64,000 nt of DNA from Pseudomonas crudilactis. GTDB taxonomy: Bacteria; Pseudomonadota; Gammaproteobacteria; Pseudomonadales; Pseudomonadaceae. Under the pieces are notes generated by a model. It saw only the letters and a list, made by a program, of their open reading frames with translations. It did no database searches and was not told the origin of the DNA. Every line of letters starts with the position of its first letter. Position 1 is the first letter of the stretch. The stretch covers positions 214,617 through 278,616 of the forward strand of contig NZ_WXVV01000004.1 in assembly GCF_013433315.1 (NCBI RefSeq). Reading direction: 5' to 3'. Position numbers and translations under genes: made by a program. Below, piece by piece: positions 1 to 9,384 of the stretch.

Positions 1-120
1 GAGGGTTACGCCAAGGCGTATCTGAACATTGCCGGACGCTGGCAGGACCACGTGATGACGGCGCTGGTCAACTCCAGGTTCGAAACGCCGGAAAAGCGCT
101 GGTCGAAACCTTTGGCGTGA
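1..120 (+). CDS. RimJ-like GNAT N-acetyltransferase, C-terminal end (partial)
   Basis: Only the last 39 codons are in the window, open from base 1 and ending in TGA at 118-120. The tail contains EGYAKAYL followed by GRWQDHVMTAL, which closely resembles the C-terminal strand and helix of RimJ-type ribosomal-protein-alanine acetyltransferases (EGYAKDYL..G.W.DHVLTAL in family members). That family acetylates protein N-termini, classically ribosomal protein S5, in the cytoplasm. The 30-bp gap to the next gene on the same strand suggests possible co-transcription. Family assignment rests on a short tail, so the substrate is open. Confidence 0.7.
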   Translation, partial: EGYAKAYLNIAGRWQDHVMTALVNSRFETPEKRWSKPLA

Positions 121-150
121 GTTTCACAATTCGTTAAGGATTGCCGTCGT

Positions 151-1629
151 ATGCTCAGGCCTCCCGCCCCTTCCGGTTGCCTGATCCTTATGTCGCGTGC
201 CGTCACTTCGCTGTTTCTGCTTGCTGCCCTGCTGTTTTTCTTCGCGCTGGGTAACCACCAATTGCAAGGCTCCACCGAGGCCCGCGTCGCCGGCATCGCC
301 ATGGAGATGCATCTGGACGACGACTGGGTGACACCTCGTCTGTTCGGCGAACCGTTTCTGGAAAAACCACCGCTGAGCCTGTGGCTGGATGCTGGTGCCA
401 TGCGCGTATTCGGCGTGTCACCGTGGGCCGTGCGACTGGCGTCGGCGGTGGCCGGGCTGCTCAGTGTGATGCTGCTGTACGGCATGTTGCGCCGCTTTGA
501 ACGGCCGAAGATGATTGCCTGGACGGCGGGCATTCTGCTCGCGACCATGGCCAGTTACTGGAGCAATGTGCGCGGCGTCGGTGAAGATGCATTGCTCGCC
601 CTCGGCGTGACCACGGCACTGCTCGCCTTTTTCCAGGCGCAACGAGCATCGACTCTCGGCAACTCGCTGTTGTTTGTCGTCGGGATCGCCATCGCTACAT
701 TGAGCAAAGGTGTGCTGGGGCTGGCAATGCCGGGGGTGGTGATTTTTGCTTATCTGCTGGCTGACAACCTGATGGACAAGCGCCTGAAAATCACCGATTG
801 GCTGCGCCCGGGCTTACTGACCCTGGTCGGTTTGATTCCGCTGCTGATCTGGCTCGTCATCCTCTTCCAGCACGGCGGCGCACAGGCCGTCAAAGAGGTG
901 CTGCTGACCAACAGCGTCGGACGCTTCAGCGGTTCGTTCGTCGAGGCCGGGCACTACGAACCGTTCTACTACTACCTCGCCAAACTGCCGGAAGCCTTCC
1001 TGCCGTGGAACATTCTGGTGTACCTGGGGCTCTGGCATTTCCGTAAACAATTGAAGGCTAACCGCTACTTGCTGTTTTTCAGCCTGTGGATCGTTGCGCA
1101 GTTCGTGATGCTGACGTTGGCGTCGAGCAAGCGTACGGTGTACCTGATGTCGATGACACCCGCCGCCGCAGTGATCGCCGCGGAGTATGCGGGCGTGCTG
1201 TTCGAGCGCTTGAAGCAGTACGAATCAGGCAATGGATTCGTAGGCCGAATCGCCCGACAGCGTCAGACACTGGCAATGGGTGTACTCACACTGGTGATCG
1301 GCAGTTACCTCGCAGCCGCGCAATGGGCCCTGCCCCACGCCGACAAAAAGCTTTCGTTCCTGCCATTGAGTGCAGAGATTCAGACGCTGCAAACCACTGG
1401 CCATCAAGTTGCGCTGTTTCAGGCCAACGAGCGGGTCGGTGGCGCTACGGTCTTCTACACCCAGCAGGTACTCAAAGGCCTGGATACCGAAGTGCAATTG
1501 CGAGGTTTCCTCGCGGCCTCGCCATCCCATGTCGTGGTGATGGCCGGCGACAGCGAACCCGCCGCCCCACTGAAAGTACTCAAGACCATGATGGTCGGAC
1601 GACAGGCGTATTACTTCGTCGGCTATTGA
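151..1629 (+). CDS. GT39 (ArnT/PMT-like) integral membrane glycosyltransferase
   Basis: 492 residues, highly hydrophobic, with many predicted transmembrane helices. The N-terminal periplasmic loop carries the PMT_2 signature: an acidic pair near residue 42, then WVTPRLFGEPFLEKPPLSLW. Family members move a sugar from a polyprenyl-phosphate donor to lipid A or protein on the periplasmic side. I chose the ATG at 151 because TAAGGA lies ten bases upstream; an in-frame ATG at 190 has no comparable ribosome-binding site. It converges on a PAP2 phosphatase and an Ais-like phosphatase, which suggests an envelope-lipid role. It is shorter than typical ArnT (about 550 residues), so the donor sugar is not assigned. 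Confidence 0.85.
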   Translation: MLRPPAPSGCLILMSRAVTSLFLLAALLFFFALGNHQLQGSTEARVAGIAMEMHLDDDWVTPRLFGEPFLEKPPLSLWLDAGAMRVFGVSPWAVRLASAVAGLLSVMLLYGMLRRFERPKMIAWTAGILLATMASYWSNVRGVGEDALLALGVTTALLAFFQAQRASTLGNSLLFVVGIAIATLSKGVLGLAMPGVVIFAYLLADNLMDKRLKITDWLRPGLLTLVGLIPLLIWLVILFQHGGAQAVKEVLLTNSVGRFSGSFVEAGHYEPFYYYLAKLPEAFLPWNILVYLGLWHFRKQLKANRYLLFFSLWIVAQFVMLTLASSKRTVYLMSMTPAAAVIAAEYAGVLFERLKQYESGNGFVGRIARQRQTLAMGVLTLVIGSYLAAAQWALPHADKKLSFLPLSAEIQTLQTTGHQVALFQANERVGGATVFYTQQVLKGLDTEVQLRGFLAASPSHVVVMAGDSEPAAPLKVLKTMMVGRQAYYFVGY

Positions 1630-1647
1630 GGCCTGCGCAGCCGCATA

Positions 1648-1677
1648 AAAAAACCGCCGATAATTGGCGGTTTTTTT
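1648..1677. terminator. Bidirectional rho-independent terminator
   Basis: The arms AAACCGCC (1651-1658) and GGCGGTTT (1666-1673) form a stem, with an A-run on the left and a T-run on the right. It sits between the convergent glycosyltransferase and PAP2 genes and can serve both strands. Confidence 0.85.
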
Positions 1678-1695
1678 CATTTCATCCGGACGGGT

Positions 1696-2517
1696 TCAGA
1701 GAGAGACCTCAGACTGCGCAATGAAAGCTTTCTGCGTGCGCTTGCTCAGCACCGGCACATCCAGCCGCACCCGGCCGTAGAACGCCAGCGCTGTCAGCAA
1801 ACACGCCAGCCAGACAAAGATTCCGGCCCAGAAGGTGTGGGACATGTAGTGCCAACCTTGCAGGACACGAGTAGTGCCATAAACGAACCCCAGCAACAGT
1901 GAGCCCCACAAGATTGCACTGGAAAAACGCCATTGATAGCGCCGCGCCACGAAGTACAGCGCCAGCATGGTGAAGCCACCCGACGCATGACCACCCGGCC
2001 AGCACCGGCCACTCCCGGCTTCGTGGAACAGTTGAAAGTTGCTGTACCACTCAATGTGGGCCATTTTTCCGCCGTACAGCGTGGTCTCGATCGGGCAGTA
2101 AACGCTGGTGTGGGATTTGAGGAAATGGATCACCCCGGTGCAGACCGCAAACGCGACCACCACAAACAGAAAATCCCTACGATGATCAGCGGCAAAGCGC
2201 AGCACTGGCGCGACCTTACTGCGCTCCAGCATTGCGCCGAGGCGCGGACGCTTGTGCGGATTGACCAATGGCCAGACCACCGACAGCAGCGCGCCGATCA
2301 GGGCGACTTCCGCCGTCCAGTTCGGAATGATCCGCGCCCATTTATGCGTGAGCTTTTCGAAGAAGTGGATTTTGTCGAGCGGGAAGGTCTGGGTCAGCGG
2401 ATCGAACAGCAGGTTGCTGAAGGCGATGTCGATTTTAGTCATGTCGAACATCAGGAACACCAGCGCCGCACAGGCGAGCGGAATACCAAAGTTGTATGCG
2501 TAGAAGCGGGATTTCAT
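1696..2517 (-). CDS. PAP2-superfamily membrane phosphatase
   Basis: 273 residues with about six hydrophobic segments. The PAP2 motifs are visible: Lys134 in HFLKSH, then PGGHASG (174-180, His177), then R217 with H223 six residues on in RVLQGWHYMSH. The Asp normally four residues after the last His is His227 here, a variant to note. PAP2 enzymes of this size remove or transfer phosphate on undecaprenyl pyrophosphate, lipid A or PG phospholipids. Its start overlaps the stop of the upstream histidine phosphatase (ATGA), so the two are translationally coupled. With the GT39 gene opposite, an LpxT/LpxE-like envelope role is my inference. Confidence 0.85.
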   Translation of the reverse strand: MKSRFYAYNFGIPLACAALVFLMFDMTKIDIAFSNLLFDPLTQTFPLDKIHFFEKLTHKWARIIPNWTAEVALIGALLSVVWPLVNPHKRPRLGAMLERSKVAPVLRFAADHRRDFLFVVVAFAVCTGVIHFLKSHTSVYCPIETTLYGGKMAHIEWYSNFQLFHEAGSGRCWPGGHASGGFTMLALYFVARRYQWRFSSAILWGSLLLGFVYGTTRVLQGWHYMSHTFWAGIFVWLACLLTALAFYGRVRLDVPVLSKRTQKAFIAQSEVSL

Positions 2518-3209
2518 CGGGTATTCACCGTGCGCCAGTCGGAGGCTTCAATGAAGCCGAGCATCTTGGGAGCCGCCGGACTGGCAGCGGAAACAAACAA
2601 TGACGAGCCATAACCCATGTCCGAGGCTGGCACTTTGAGGTCTTTCTCGATTTGCGCCATGCATTCGCTGTGGGTCACCAGCACCAGATTGCGACCGGGA
2701 ACCTTGTGGGCCAGCGCATCCTGCAACATGCGCCCCCGGCAATTGATCAACCAGTCGTCACCGCTGGCGGCATGGTTGAACATGTAACCGGCGGTCTGCA
2801 CCGTGCGCATCGACGGGCTGTTATAGATGTCGGCGTTGTTCAGGCCCAATTGTTCGAACCTTGCACCGACCGCCACCGCGACACTGCGCGAGCGATCGGT
2901 GATGCCGTCATTGCCACTCAGGCATGCCGCTTTGGAGTGATCGCAACGCTCGACGTGACGCACCAGCACGATCATCTCACCCTTGGCCCATCCCGCCGCC
3001 AACGCTTGCGCACCGGCAACATTGCCGTGGGCCAGGTCCGGCACCGCCGCCGGCGCCAGCAACCACAGGGTTACGGGGATCACCAATACCGATGCAGCCA
3101 ACACCACCCAGGTGTTGCGAAAACGCGCCAAAAAGCTCAGATCGATCGAGCGTTTGACGCCGAACAGACTCAGTCTCAATTCCACAAAAACCGCCTCGCC
3201 ACTCTGCAT
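2514..3209 (-). CDS. Histidine phosphatase, Ais/PmrG-like, membrane-anchored
   Basis: 231 residues from the ATG at 3207-3209; the longer upstream frame runs antisense through the chemoreceptor and is not coding. A transmembrane anchor at about residues 31-53 is followed by the branch-1 histidine phosphatase signature VRHVERC (His85) and the second catalytic block VTHSE (His180). The block [16 protein letters not shown] with nearby GITDRSR resembles Ais/PmrG, the LPS core heptose(II)-phosphate phosphatase of enterics. It probably acts on a phosphorylated envelope substrate in the periplasm. It overlaps the PAP2 gene by four bases and diverges from the chemoreceptor. Confidence 0.8.
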   Translation of the reverse strand: MQSGEAVFVELRLSLFGVKRSIDLSFLARFRNTWVVLAASVLVIPVTLWLLAPAAVPDLAHGNVAGAQALAAGWAKGEMIVLVRHVERCDHSKAACLSGNDGITDRSRSVAVAVGARFEQLGLNNADIYNSPSMRTVQTAGYMFNHAASGDDWLINCRGRMLQDALAHKVPGRNLVLVTHSECMAQIEKDLKVPASDMGYGSSLFVSAASPAAPKMLGFIEASDWRTVNTR

Positions 3210-3321
3210 CACGGGTTCATTCGATGCGGCGAAGGTACAGAGGCGGGCGTGGGCAGCCAGTGAAACCCATGTGAAAAAAGTCTTGGGATCCGATGTTACA
3301 AATTCCGTAGGACAAAATCCT

Positions 3322-3348
3322 TTCAGCTCTGGGAAATGCGGCCGATAC
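3322..3348 (+). promoter_or_regulatory. Candidate FliA (sigma-28) promoter of the chemoreceptor
   Basis: GCCGATAC at 3341-3348 differs in one base from the sigma-28 -10 consensus GCCGATAA. TTCAGCTC at 3322-3329 lies eleven bases upstream and partly matches the -35 (TAAAGTTT or TCAAGT). It precedes an MCP gene, a class usually controlled by FliA. The -35 is weak. Confidence 0.45.
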
Positions 3349-3438
3349 AAACCTGCTAACACCCTTGCTGGCTCAAAAAAACAACAATCTTCCAGCCTAA
3401 CTGACGACAAGAAACCCAACGTTTCTGGAGGATTTTTG

Positions 3439-5358
3439 ATGAATAGCTGGTTCGGCAACATCAGCGTAAACATGAAACTGGGCCTGGGCTTCGGCCTGGT
3501 ACTGGCCCTGACCTGCGTGCTGGCCCTGACGGGCTGGACCAGCCTCGGTGGCCTGATCGATCGCAGCAACTGGATGAGCGACATCACCCAGCTCAATGCC
3601 GGTTTGACCAAACTGCGCGTGGTGCGCCTGCAATACATGCTGACCAATGGCGACGAAACCGCCGCACAGAATGTGCAAACCACCCTCGAAAGCTTCGCCG
3701 CGCAGCAACAGAAGCTGATCAATAGCTTCAAGAGCCCGGAAAACGTCAAACTGCTCAAGGAGCAGGCAGCGACCATCGCTGAATACCAGACGTCGCTGAA
3801 TAAAATGCGCAATGCCTATCGCACCGGCAACAGCGCCCGCGACAGCATGAGCGTGAGTGCCGAGACCGCGTACAACCAGATCGAATCGATCAGCAAACGC
3901 GTGCAGCAGATGGACATGAGCGAGCAGCGTTTCGAACAGTTCCAGGCGATCACCGCCGCTAAGGAAGCGTTCATCCTCGCGCGCTACGAAGTGCGCGGCT
4001 ACACCGCCACCACCAACGCCGAAACCGAGCAGAAAGCCGTCGGCCAACTGGATGTCGCGATCGCCAGCCTCAAGCAACTGAACGTGCATTTCGCCGACTC
4101 TCAGCAAGACGCCCTGCGTCAGCTGGAAACCGCACTGGTTAACTACCGCAGCGCATTGATGGCGTATAAAAACGCCAACACCGACGCTGTGCAGGCCCGT
4201 AAGGAAATGACCGATCAAGGCACCGCGATCGTCAACACCAGCGAGCAGCTGTATCAGATTCAACTCGACCGCCGCGATGTCGAAAGCGCCCAGGCACGCA
4301 CCTTCCAGTTGATCAGCACCCTGCTGGCACTGTTGGTCGGCGTGATTGCTGCGGTGATCATCACCCGTCAGATCACCCGTCCGCTGCAAGAAACCCTGGC
4401 TGTAGTCGAGCGCATCGCCAGCGGCGACCTGACCCAGAACGTCACCGTCACCCGCCGCGACGAACTCGGCGTGCTGCAACAAGGCATCGCGCGCATGGGC
4501 GTAACCTTGCGCGACTTGATCAGCGGCATCCGCGACGGCGTCACCCAGATTGCCAGCGCTGCCGAAGAGTTGTCGGCCGTGACCGAGCAGACCAGCGCCG
4601 GTGTGAACAGCCAGAAAGTCGAGACCGATCAGGTCGCCACAGCGATGCACGAGATGACTGCCACCGTGCAGGAAGTCGCGCGCAACGCCGAAGAAGCCTC
4701 GCAAGCCGCTGCCGCCGCTGACGGTGAAGCCCGCGAAGGCGACAAAGTGGTCAACGAAGCCATCGCGCAGATCGAACGTCTGGCCAGCGAAGTGGTGCGT
4801 TCCACCGAAGCAATGAGCGTGCTGCAACAGGAAAGCGACAAGATCGGCAGCGTCATGGACGTGATCAAGGCCGTGGCCGAACAGACCAACCTGCTGGCCC
4901 TCAACGCTGCGATCGAAGCGGCACGTGCCGGTGAAGCCGGTCGTGGTTTTGCCGTGGTCGCTGATGAAGTTCGTGGTCTGGCTCAGCGCACACAGAAATC
5001 CACCGAAGAAATCGAAGGCCTCGTCGCCGGTCTGCAGAACGGTACCCAGCAAGTCTCGGCGGTAATGAGCAACAGCCGCGCCCTGACCGACAGCAGCGTC
5101 GCCCTGACGCGCAAGGCTGGTGCGTCGCTGGAAAACATCACCCGCACGGTGTCGAACATCCAGTCGATGAACCAGCAGATCGCCGCAGCGGCTGAACAGC
5201 AGAGCGCCGTGGCTGAAGAGATCAGCCGCAGCATCATCAACGTACGCGATGTGTCCGAACAGACCGCCGCGGCGAGTGATGAGACGGCTGCATCGAGTGT
5301 TGAATTGGCGCGCCTGGGTGGTCAGTTGCAGCAGATGGTCAGCCACTTCCGCGTTTGA
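3439..5358 (+). CDS. Methyl-accepting chemotaxis protein with HBM sensor domain (McpS-like)
   Basis: 639 residues. The start at 3439 follows the ribosome-binding site GGAGGA at 3427-3432; the open frame upstream is antisense to the phosphatase. Layout: TM1 (about 12-32), a helical periplasmic domain of roughly 250 residues, TM2 (about 290-309), HAMP (310-362), then the coiled-coil signalling domain with the conserved hairpin tip [19 protein letters not shown]. The periplasmic domain reads like the helical-bimodular (HBM) domain of P. putida McpS, including [10 protein letters not shown] and an SPENVKLL stretch. McpS binds TCA-cycle acids; the ligand here is not known. It ends in FRV with no CheR-tethering pentapeptide. 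It probably feeds CheA/CheW at the cell pole. Confidence 0.93.
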   Translation: MNSWFGNISVNMKLGLGFGLVLALTCVLALTGWTSLGGLIDRSNWMSDITQLNAGLTKLRVVRLQYMLTNGDETAAQNVQTTLESFAAQQQKLINSFKSPENVKLLKEQAATIAEYQTSLNKMRNAYRTGNSARDSMSVSAETAYNQIESISKRVQQMDMSEQRFEQFQAITAAKEAFILARYEVRGYTATTNAETEQKAVGQLDVAIASLKQLNVHFADSQQDALRQLETALVNYRSALMAYKNANTDAVQARKEMTDQGTAIVNTSEQLYQIQLDRRDVESAQARTFQLISTLLALLVGVIAAVIITRQITRPLQETLAVVERIASGDLTQNVTVTRRDELGVLQQGIARMGVTLRDLISGIRDGVTQIASAAEELSAVTEQTSAGVNSQKVETDQVATAMHEMTATVQEVARNAEEASQAAAAADGEAREGDKVVNEAIAQIERLASEVVRSTEAMSVLQQESDKIGSVMDVIKAVAEQTNLLALNAAIEAARAGEAGRGFAVVADEVRGLAQRTQKSTEEIEGLVAGLQNGTQQVSAVMSNSRALTDSSVALTRKAGASLENITRTVSNIQSMNQQIAAAAEQQSAVAEEISRSIINVRDVSEQTAAASDETAASSVELARLGGQLQQMVSHFRV

Positions 5359-5387
5359 TCTTCGTACAGCGCTGAAGCAAAAAACCA

Positions 5388-5477
5388 ATCGCGGGCAAGC
5401 CCGCTCCCACAGGTTTTTCAGTCGTTCACAGATGTTGTGTGCGACTCATAACCTGTGGGAGCGGGCTTGCCCGCGAT
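5388..5477. repeat. REP doublet, GCGGGCAAGCCCGC type
   Basis: The 27-base arms at 5388-5414 and 5451-5477 are perfect inverted copies, each with its own palindromic core (gcgggcaagcccgc) followed by tcccacag. It sits just after the chemoreceptor stop and may act as its transcript end. Confidence 0.85.
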
Positions 5478-5535
5478 TGCGTTATGGCTTGCGCTACTGA
5501 TGCGTGGTCATACCGTGAAACTGCGTGCCCCACTT

Positions 5536-5748
5536 TCAACGCGAAGGCAAATCCAGCTCAACTCCGCCAACGCTTCTGAACCGCTCTTTGATCGCAGTCC
5601 CCAAGCCGCCAGTGGATTGATTCTGCTCAAGAGCGTTCTTCAAAATCACACACGCTTGCTCTTCAATCGATCGAGCATTGAGGTCGGCCGCCACCCTAAG
5701 CACTTCATAGAGCTGAGGGTCAAGATTGTCGATGGTCAAACTTGCCAC
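5536..5748 (-). CDS. FitA-like ribbon-helix-helix antitoxin, orphan
   Basis: 70 residues if started at the GTG at 5748, which has GGAG six bases upstream and gives the usual MASLTI..NLD opening; an in-frame ATG at 5763 would add five residues. The N-terminal strand, then RSIEEQACVILKNAL, matches the DNA-binding half of FitA/VapB-type antitoxins, which normally repress their operon and neutralise a PIN-domain RNase. No PIN toxin follows: the next 60 bases lead into the REP doublet. It is probably a remnant or a stand-alone regulator. Confidence 0.6.
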   Translation of the reverse strand: MASLTIDNLDPQLYEVLRVAADLNARSIEEQACVILKNALEQNQSTGGLGTAIKERFRSVGGVELDLPSR

Positions 5749-5854
5749 AATGCACTCCGTCATAACTGAAATCGCAGCAGCGGAGGCTACCATGAAGCTT
5801 TTGCTGCGACGGTTTCAGGTTGTAACGCCAGAAAACATAGACAGGTCTGCTATC

Positions 5855-7228
5855 TCAGCGCGTACCCCGCTGCCGCAACGCCGACGGCATAAAGTACGCA
5901 TCCTCCGGCACCGGCTGCGCGAAATCCACCGTCTCCGCCTCTTCGTTATCAAGGTTCTGTACGTAGTAACGGCGCGCCTGCAAATCGTGGAAAACATCCA
6001 GCGCACTCCACGTGGTCGGCAGGTCGTAGAAGTTTTTCAGGTAGGCCATCGACACGCGCCACAACTCCCCTCGCCCATCGTACTGATCGACCAGTGCCGC
6101 GCCCCAGCTGTCTTCATCGAGAAACAGCACACGCTTGGAATAGATATGCCGCGAGCCCGGTTTCAGGTTGCCTTCCACCACCCAGACCCGGTGCAGCTCA
6201 TATCGGGTGTATTGCGGGTTGAGGTGACCCGGGGTGAGCAATTGCGCGTACTTCACCTCGGGGCTGGCGACTTTGTAGTTGTTGTAGGGAATGTAGATTT
6301 CCTGTTTGCCCTTGAGCTTCCACTCGTAGCGGTCCGGCGAGCCGTTGAACAGGTCGGTGTCGTCGGCGGTGCGCAGGCCATCGGAGGATGCGATCGGCGT
6401 GTCGTAGGCGAGGTTCGGTGCACGGCGCACGCGGCGTTGGCCGGCGTCGTAGATCCAGGCTTGACGTGCGTCTTTGAGCTGGTCGAGGGTTTCGTGCACG
6501 AGGGCGGCACCGCCGGCCAGGCGCGCCGGGCTTTTCACGAAGGCGAGGTAGTAGAACAGGATGTTTTTCAGGTCGGCGAACTGGCCGTTCGGGCGGTAAT
6601 AGTTGAACAGCGCTTCCTGCTGCGAGGTCACCAGCGCGAAGCTGCCGTTGCGTTGTACCGGCGCTTCGGAAGCGCGGCGCACGACGTAGATGCCGCGATA
6701 GCGGGTGATGTGGTTCCACAGCACTTCAACGCCGTCCTTGGGCACCGGGAATGGCACGCCGCCGTAGGCATCGGAGAAACCGCTGCCGCCTTCGAGCAGC
6801 TTGGCCGAGGTGGCGTTTTTCAGGGTGTTGTCGTACAGCCACTGCGGCGCCGAGCCAGAGCGACGGGACGGGTAGATCGGCATCTGGAAGGTGTCGGGGT
6901 AGCTGTTGAACAGGGCGATCTGACCGGGGCTGAGGTGGGCTTTGTATTGGTCGAGATTGGCTTTGGTGATGGTGAACAGCGGTTTGTCGGCGGCGTATGG
7001 ATCGGGGTGATGCTGACCGGGTTTGTAAGCGGCCGGGGCTTGAGTGATGCCGCCGGTCCACGCGGGAATCGTGCCGGCAGCGTTGCCCGCGCGCTCGGCG
7101 CCCATGGGGGTCAGGGTGGTTTTCAGTTGTTCGGCTTGTTGCGGGGTGATGGCGGCGAAAGCGCTACTGGCCGCCAGCCCCATGACGAGCGCCAGCGTGG
7201 TCTTGGTAAATCGTGAAGTGTGAAACAT
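5855..7228 (-). CDS. DUF1329 secreted/outer-membrane-associated protein
   Basis: 457 residues with a clear Sec signal peptide (hydrophobic LALVMGLAASSAFA, cleavage after AFA near residue 25). The body matches DUF1329: an N-terminal TPMGAERAGN..G.IPAWTGG block and a C-terminal YELHRVWVVEGNLK block. DUF1329 proteins resemble LolA/LolB-like lipid-binding folds and are commonly encoded beside DUF1302 beta-barrels and RND exporters; no enzyme activity is established. Here it follows the DUF1302 gene with a REP doublet between them. A role in moving or storing a lipid or hydrophobic molecule at the outer membrane is inferred. Confidence 0.88.
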   Translation of the reverse strand: MFHTSRFTKTTLALVMGLAASSAFAAITPQQAEQLKTTLTPMGAERAGNAAGTIPAWTGGITQAPAAYKPGQHHPDPYAADKPLFTITKANLDQYKAHLSPGQIALFNSYPDTFQMPIYPSRRSGSAPQWLYDNTLKNATSAKLLEGGSGFSDAYGGVPFPVPKDGVEVLWNHITRYRGIYVVRRASEAPVQRNGSFALVTSQQEALFNYYRPNGQFADLKNILFYYLAFVKSPARLAGGAALVHETLDQLKDARQAWIYDAGQRRVRRAPNLAYDTPIASSDGLRTADDTDLFNGSPDRYEWKLKGKQEIYIPYNNYKVASPEVKYAQLLTPGHLNPQYTRYELHRVWVVEGNLKPGSRHIYSKRVLFLDEDSWGAALVDQYDGRGELWRVSMAYLKNFYDLPTTWSALDVFHDLQARRYYVQNLDNEEAETVDFAQPVPEDAYFMPSALRQRGTR

Positions 7229-7250
7229 GATCTTCTCCAGAATGCAGAAA

Positions 7251-7344
7251 CCTGTGGGAGCGAGCTTGCTCGCGAAAGCGATGGGTCAGTCGACATCAAG
7301 GTTGAATGTGCTGGCCTCTTCGCGAGCAAGCTCGCTCCCGCAGG
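7251..7344. repeat. REP doublet, GCGAGCAAGCTCGC type
   Basis: The 26-base arms at 7251-7276 and 7319-7344 are inverted copies with one mismatch. It lies between the DUF1302 and DUF1329 genes and could reduce read-through from one to the other. Confidence 0.85.
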
Positions 7345-7377
7345 GGGATGAGGTGTCGCAGACATCTCGTATGAAAC

Positions 7378-9336
7378 TCACAGGAAATACTTGAGGTTGA
7401 ACCCGACGTTGTCGCGGTCGCGAATGCCGTTGTTCTGCCCGCCGCCGTAGAACTCGGTGTACTGAAGTTCGGCTTCAAGCTTGTTCTGGTAATTGGCCTT
7501 TATCCCCAGCGTGTAAGCCTTGCGACCTTCGATGGTGTTGCCGGCCTGATAGCTGTTGCCCTCGAAATCGTCCTTGTAGACGATGTACGGCGAGACGTTA
7601 ACCCCGGCATACACATCGTTCCAGGTGCCGTTGAGCATCGCCGTGTAGCTGTAGGAATTGCGGTTGACCTGATCGTCGCGATCACCGCCGGAGACATAGG
7701 AATAGTTACCGGTACCGGCGTAATAACGTCGGCTGCCGTCGTAGGCGGTGTATTGCAGACTGCTGCCGCGCAGGTGCTCGGAGGCCAGTTCGAAGATGCC
7801 GAACAGCGAGTCGAACGAGGCAGTCGGGCCGAAGTTGTAGATGGTCCCCAGCGAGGTGTTGAACGCTTCGACACGTTCGGCGTTGTTGATCTCGCTGTTG
7901 AGATTGACCATCTGCCCGCCGACGTTGATCGACCGACCCGTCACCGCCACAGCTGCACCGTTGGCCAGGTCGCCAATCAAATCGTTGGTCGCTGCAACGC
8001 CGATCGGCAAGTTCGGCCGATAAGCGATTTCACCAAACACCGACGCCTCGCCCAGCGTGGTGTTGAAGCTGAAGCCGTACATGCGGATGTCTTCGGCGTA
8101 GCGCCGATGCGCCTGGATATTGCCCATCACATCAGCCGTGGCCAGACCATTGGCCAGCGCCCCGGCCTGACTGCCAGCGACACCCGCCAGCAGGTTGGTC
8201 AGCGCATCCATGTCGATGCCTTTGTAGCCGCCCAGATCGGCAGCGATGGTCGGTTCCTTGGCGTGGTAATTGACCATGTACAAACCGAACTCGGTGCTGT
8301 TGAGCTGTTCGGCGATGTAGCGAAAAGCAAAGCCGAACTGGCCATCGTTGCGTGCGTTGTAGTCCTTGCCGACGCTCGCCACTTTCAGTGTGTTGCCGTA
8401 GGCCGGCGTCACGCCATTGGCGTACAGCCCGGTGCTTTGCAGGGCGGAACTCAGCAGCGGGTTGTTGCCGAGTGCGCTGTACAAACCGATGACGTTGCCA
8501 AACCCCGGCACCGGCGTATCGAGCGCCGTGCCGCTGAAGTTGTTGTAACCGGTGTTGCCACCGTCGGCGAACAGGTCGGTCTGCGAGTAGAAGGTGCCGA
8601 CCGGGTCGATGCGGGTTTCCTTCCAGTTGGTCTGGTAGAAACTCTCCATGGTCAGTGAATCGGTCAGGCCAACGTTGAAGCTCAGCGCCTCGACCGGCAC
8701 CAGCACTTCCTTCACTTCGGCGCCGGGCAAGCGGTACTTGGCGGCGTCCACCGGGTTGGTGGTGTTGATTCCGCCGCGATAGAAAATCCCCTCGCCCCAG
8801 TTGAACACCTGACGGCCGACACGTGCGGTCACCGGCATCTGCGCGACGTCCCAACTGCCGTGCACATAGGCGTCGAGCATCTCGATGCGGCTGCCGGCAA
8901 TGTCGCGGGTCTGACTGGTGAAATGGTCGTCCTGCGGGTAGCTCTGGCTCGGTTGCGAGGGGCTGTTGTTGTCGTAGTAGTCGTTGCGTTTGTCCATCAG
9001 TTGCGTGTCGTAGAACGCAGTGCCGCGCACGAACACGCCATAGTTCTGATAGTTGGCTTCAAGCTCGGAGGTGATCTTGTACACCTCGGAAACCAGCCCG
9101 GTGTCGAAGTTGCGATTGCCGTCGTTGGTGTTGACGTCATCGTTAGTCTTGTCGCGGCCCTGCACCCGCCACAAACGGCCGTAGGACAAGGTCGTGTCGA
9201 GGGAGCCAGTGACCTGTTTGTCCATGAAGCTGAACTCCACCGCGTGCGCCGCATCGACTGCGCACAGTTGCAGCAACCCGGCCAGGCCGACACCGGGGAG
9301 TGCGGCGCCCGTCAGGCGCAATCGAGAGTTGATCAT
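7378..9336 (-). CDS. DUF1302 outer-membrane beta-barrel protein
   Basis: 652 residues with a signal peptide (cleavage near AAHA-VE, residue 33). The mature protein begins with SFMDKQVTGSLDTTLSYG, the usual DUF1302 first strand, and contains the GRQVFNWGEGIFYRGGIN motif. It ends in YFL with alternating hydrophobic residues, as expected of a barrel assembled by BamA. DUF1302 members occur with DUF1329 proteins and are thought to be channels or binding proteins for hydrophobic compounds; the function is unproven. It lies between the phospholipase-like gene upstream and DUF1329 downstream, on the same strand. Confidence 0.9.
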   Translation of the reverse strand: MINSRLRLTGAALPGVGLAGLLQLCAVDAAHAVEFSFMDKQVTGSLDTTLSYGRLWRVQGRDKTNDDVNTNDGNRNFDTGLVSEVYKITSELEANYQNYGVFVRGTAFYDTQLMDKRNDYYDNNSPSQPSQSYPQDDHFTSQTRDIAGSRIEMLDAYVHGSWDVAQMPVTARVGRQVFNWGEGIFYRGGINTTNPVDAAKYRLPGAEVKEVLVPVEALSFNVGLTDSLTMESFYQTNWKETRIDPVGTFYSQTDLFADGGNTGYNNFSGTALDTPVPGFGNVIGLYSALGNNPLLSSALQSTGLYANGVTPAYGNTLKVASVGKDYNARNDGQFGFAFRYIAEQLNSTEFGLYMVNYHAKEPTIAADLGGYKGIDMDALTNLLAGVAGSQAGALANGLATADVMGNIQAHRRYAEDIRMYGFSFNTTLGEASVFGEIAYRPNLPIGVAATNDLIGDLANGAAVAVTGRSINVGGQMVNLNSEINNAERVEAFNTSLGTIYNFGPTASFDSLFGIFELASEHLRGSSLQYTAYDGSRRYYAGTGNYSYVSGGDRDDQVNRNSYSYTAMLNGTWNDVYAGVNVSPYIVYKDDFEGNSYQAGNTIEGRKAYTLGIKANYQNKLEAELQYTEFYGGGQNNGIRDRDNVGFNLKYFL

Positions 9337-9384
9337 GTGTTCCTCCTTCCCTGTTTTTTTATTGTTTTGGTGTGCATTGCCGCG

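Noticed and set aside
2983..3438. N-terminal extension of the chemoreceptor frame
   Set aside because: It is antisense to the histidine phosphatase, and the GGAGGA site with ATG at 3439 gives the normal MCP start.
3397..5388. 663-codon minus-strand frame across the chemoreceptor
   Set aside because: It is a shadow of a GC-rich coding gene, with low-complexity His/Gly/Ala content and no domain.
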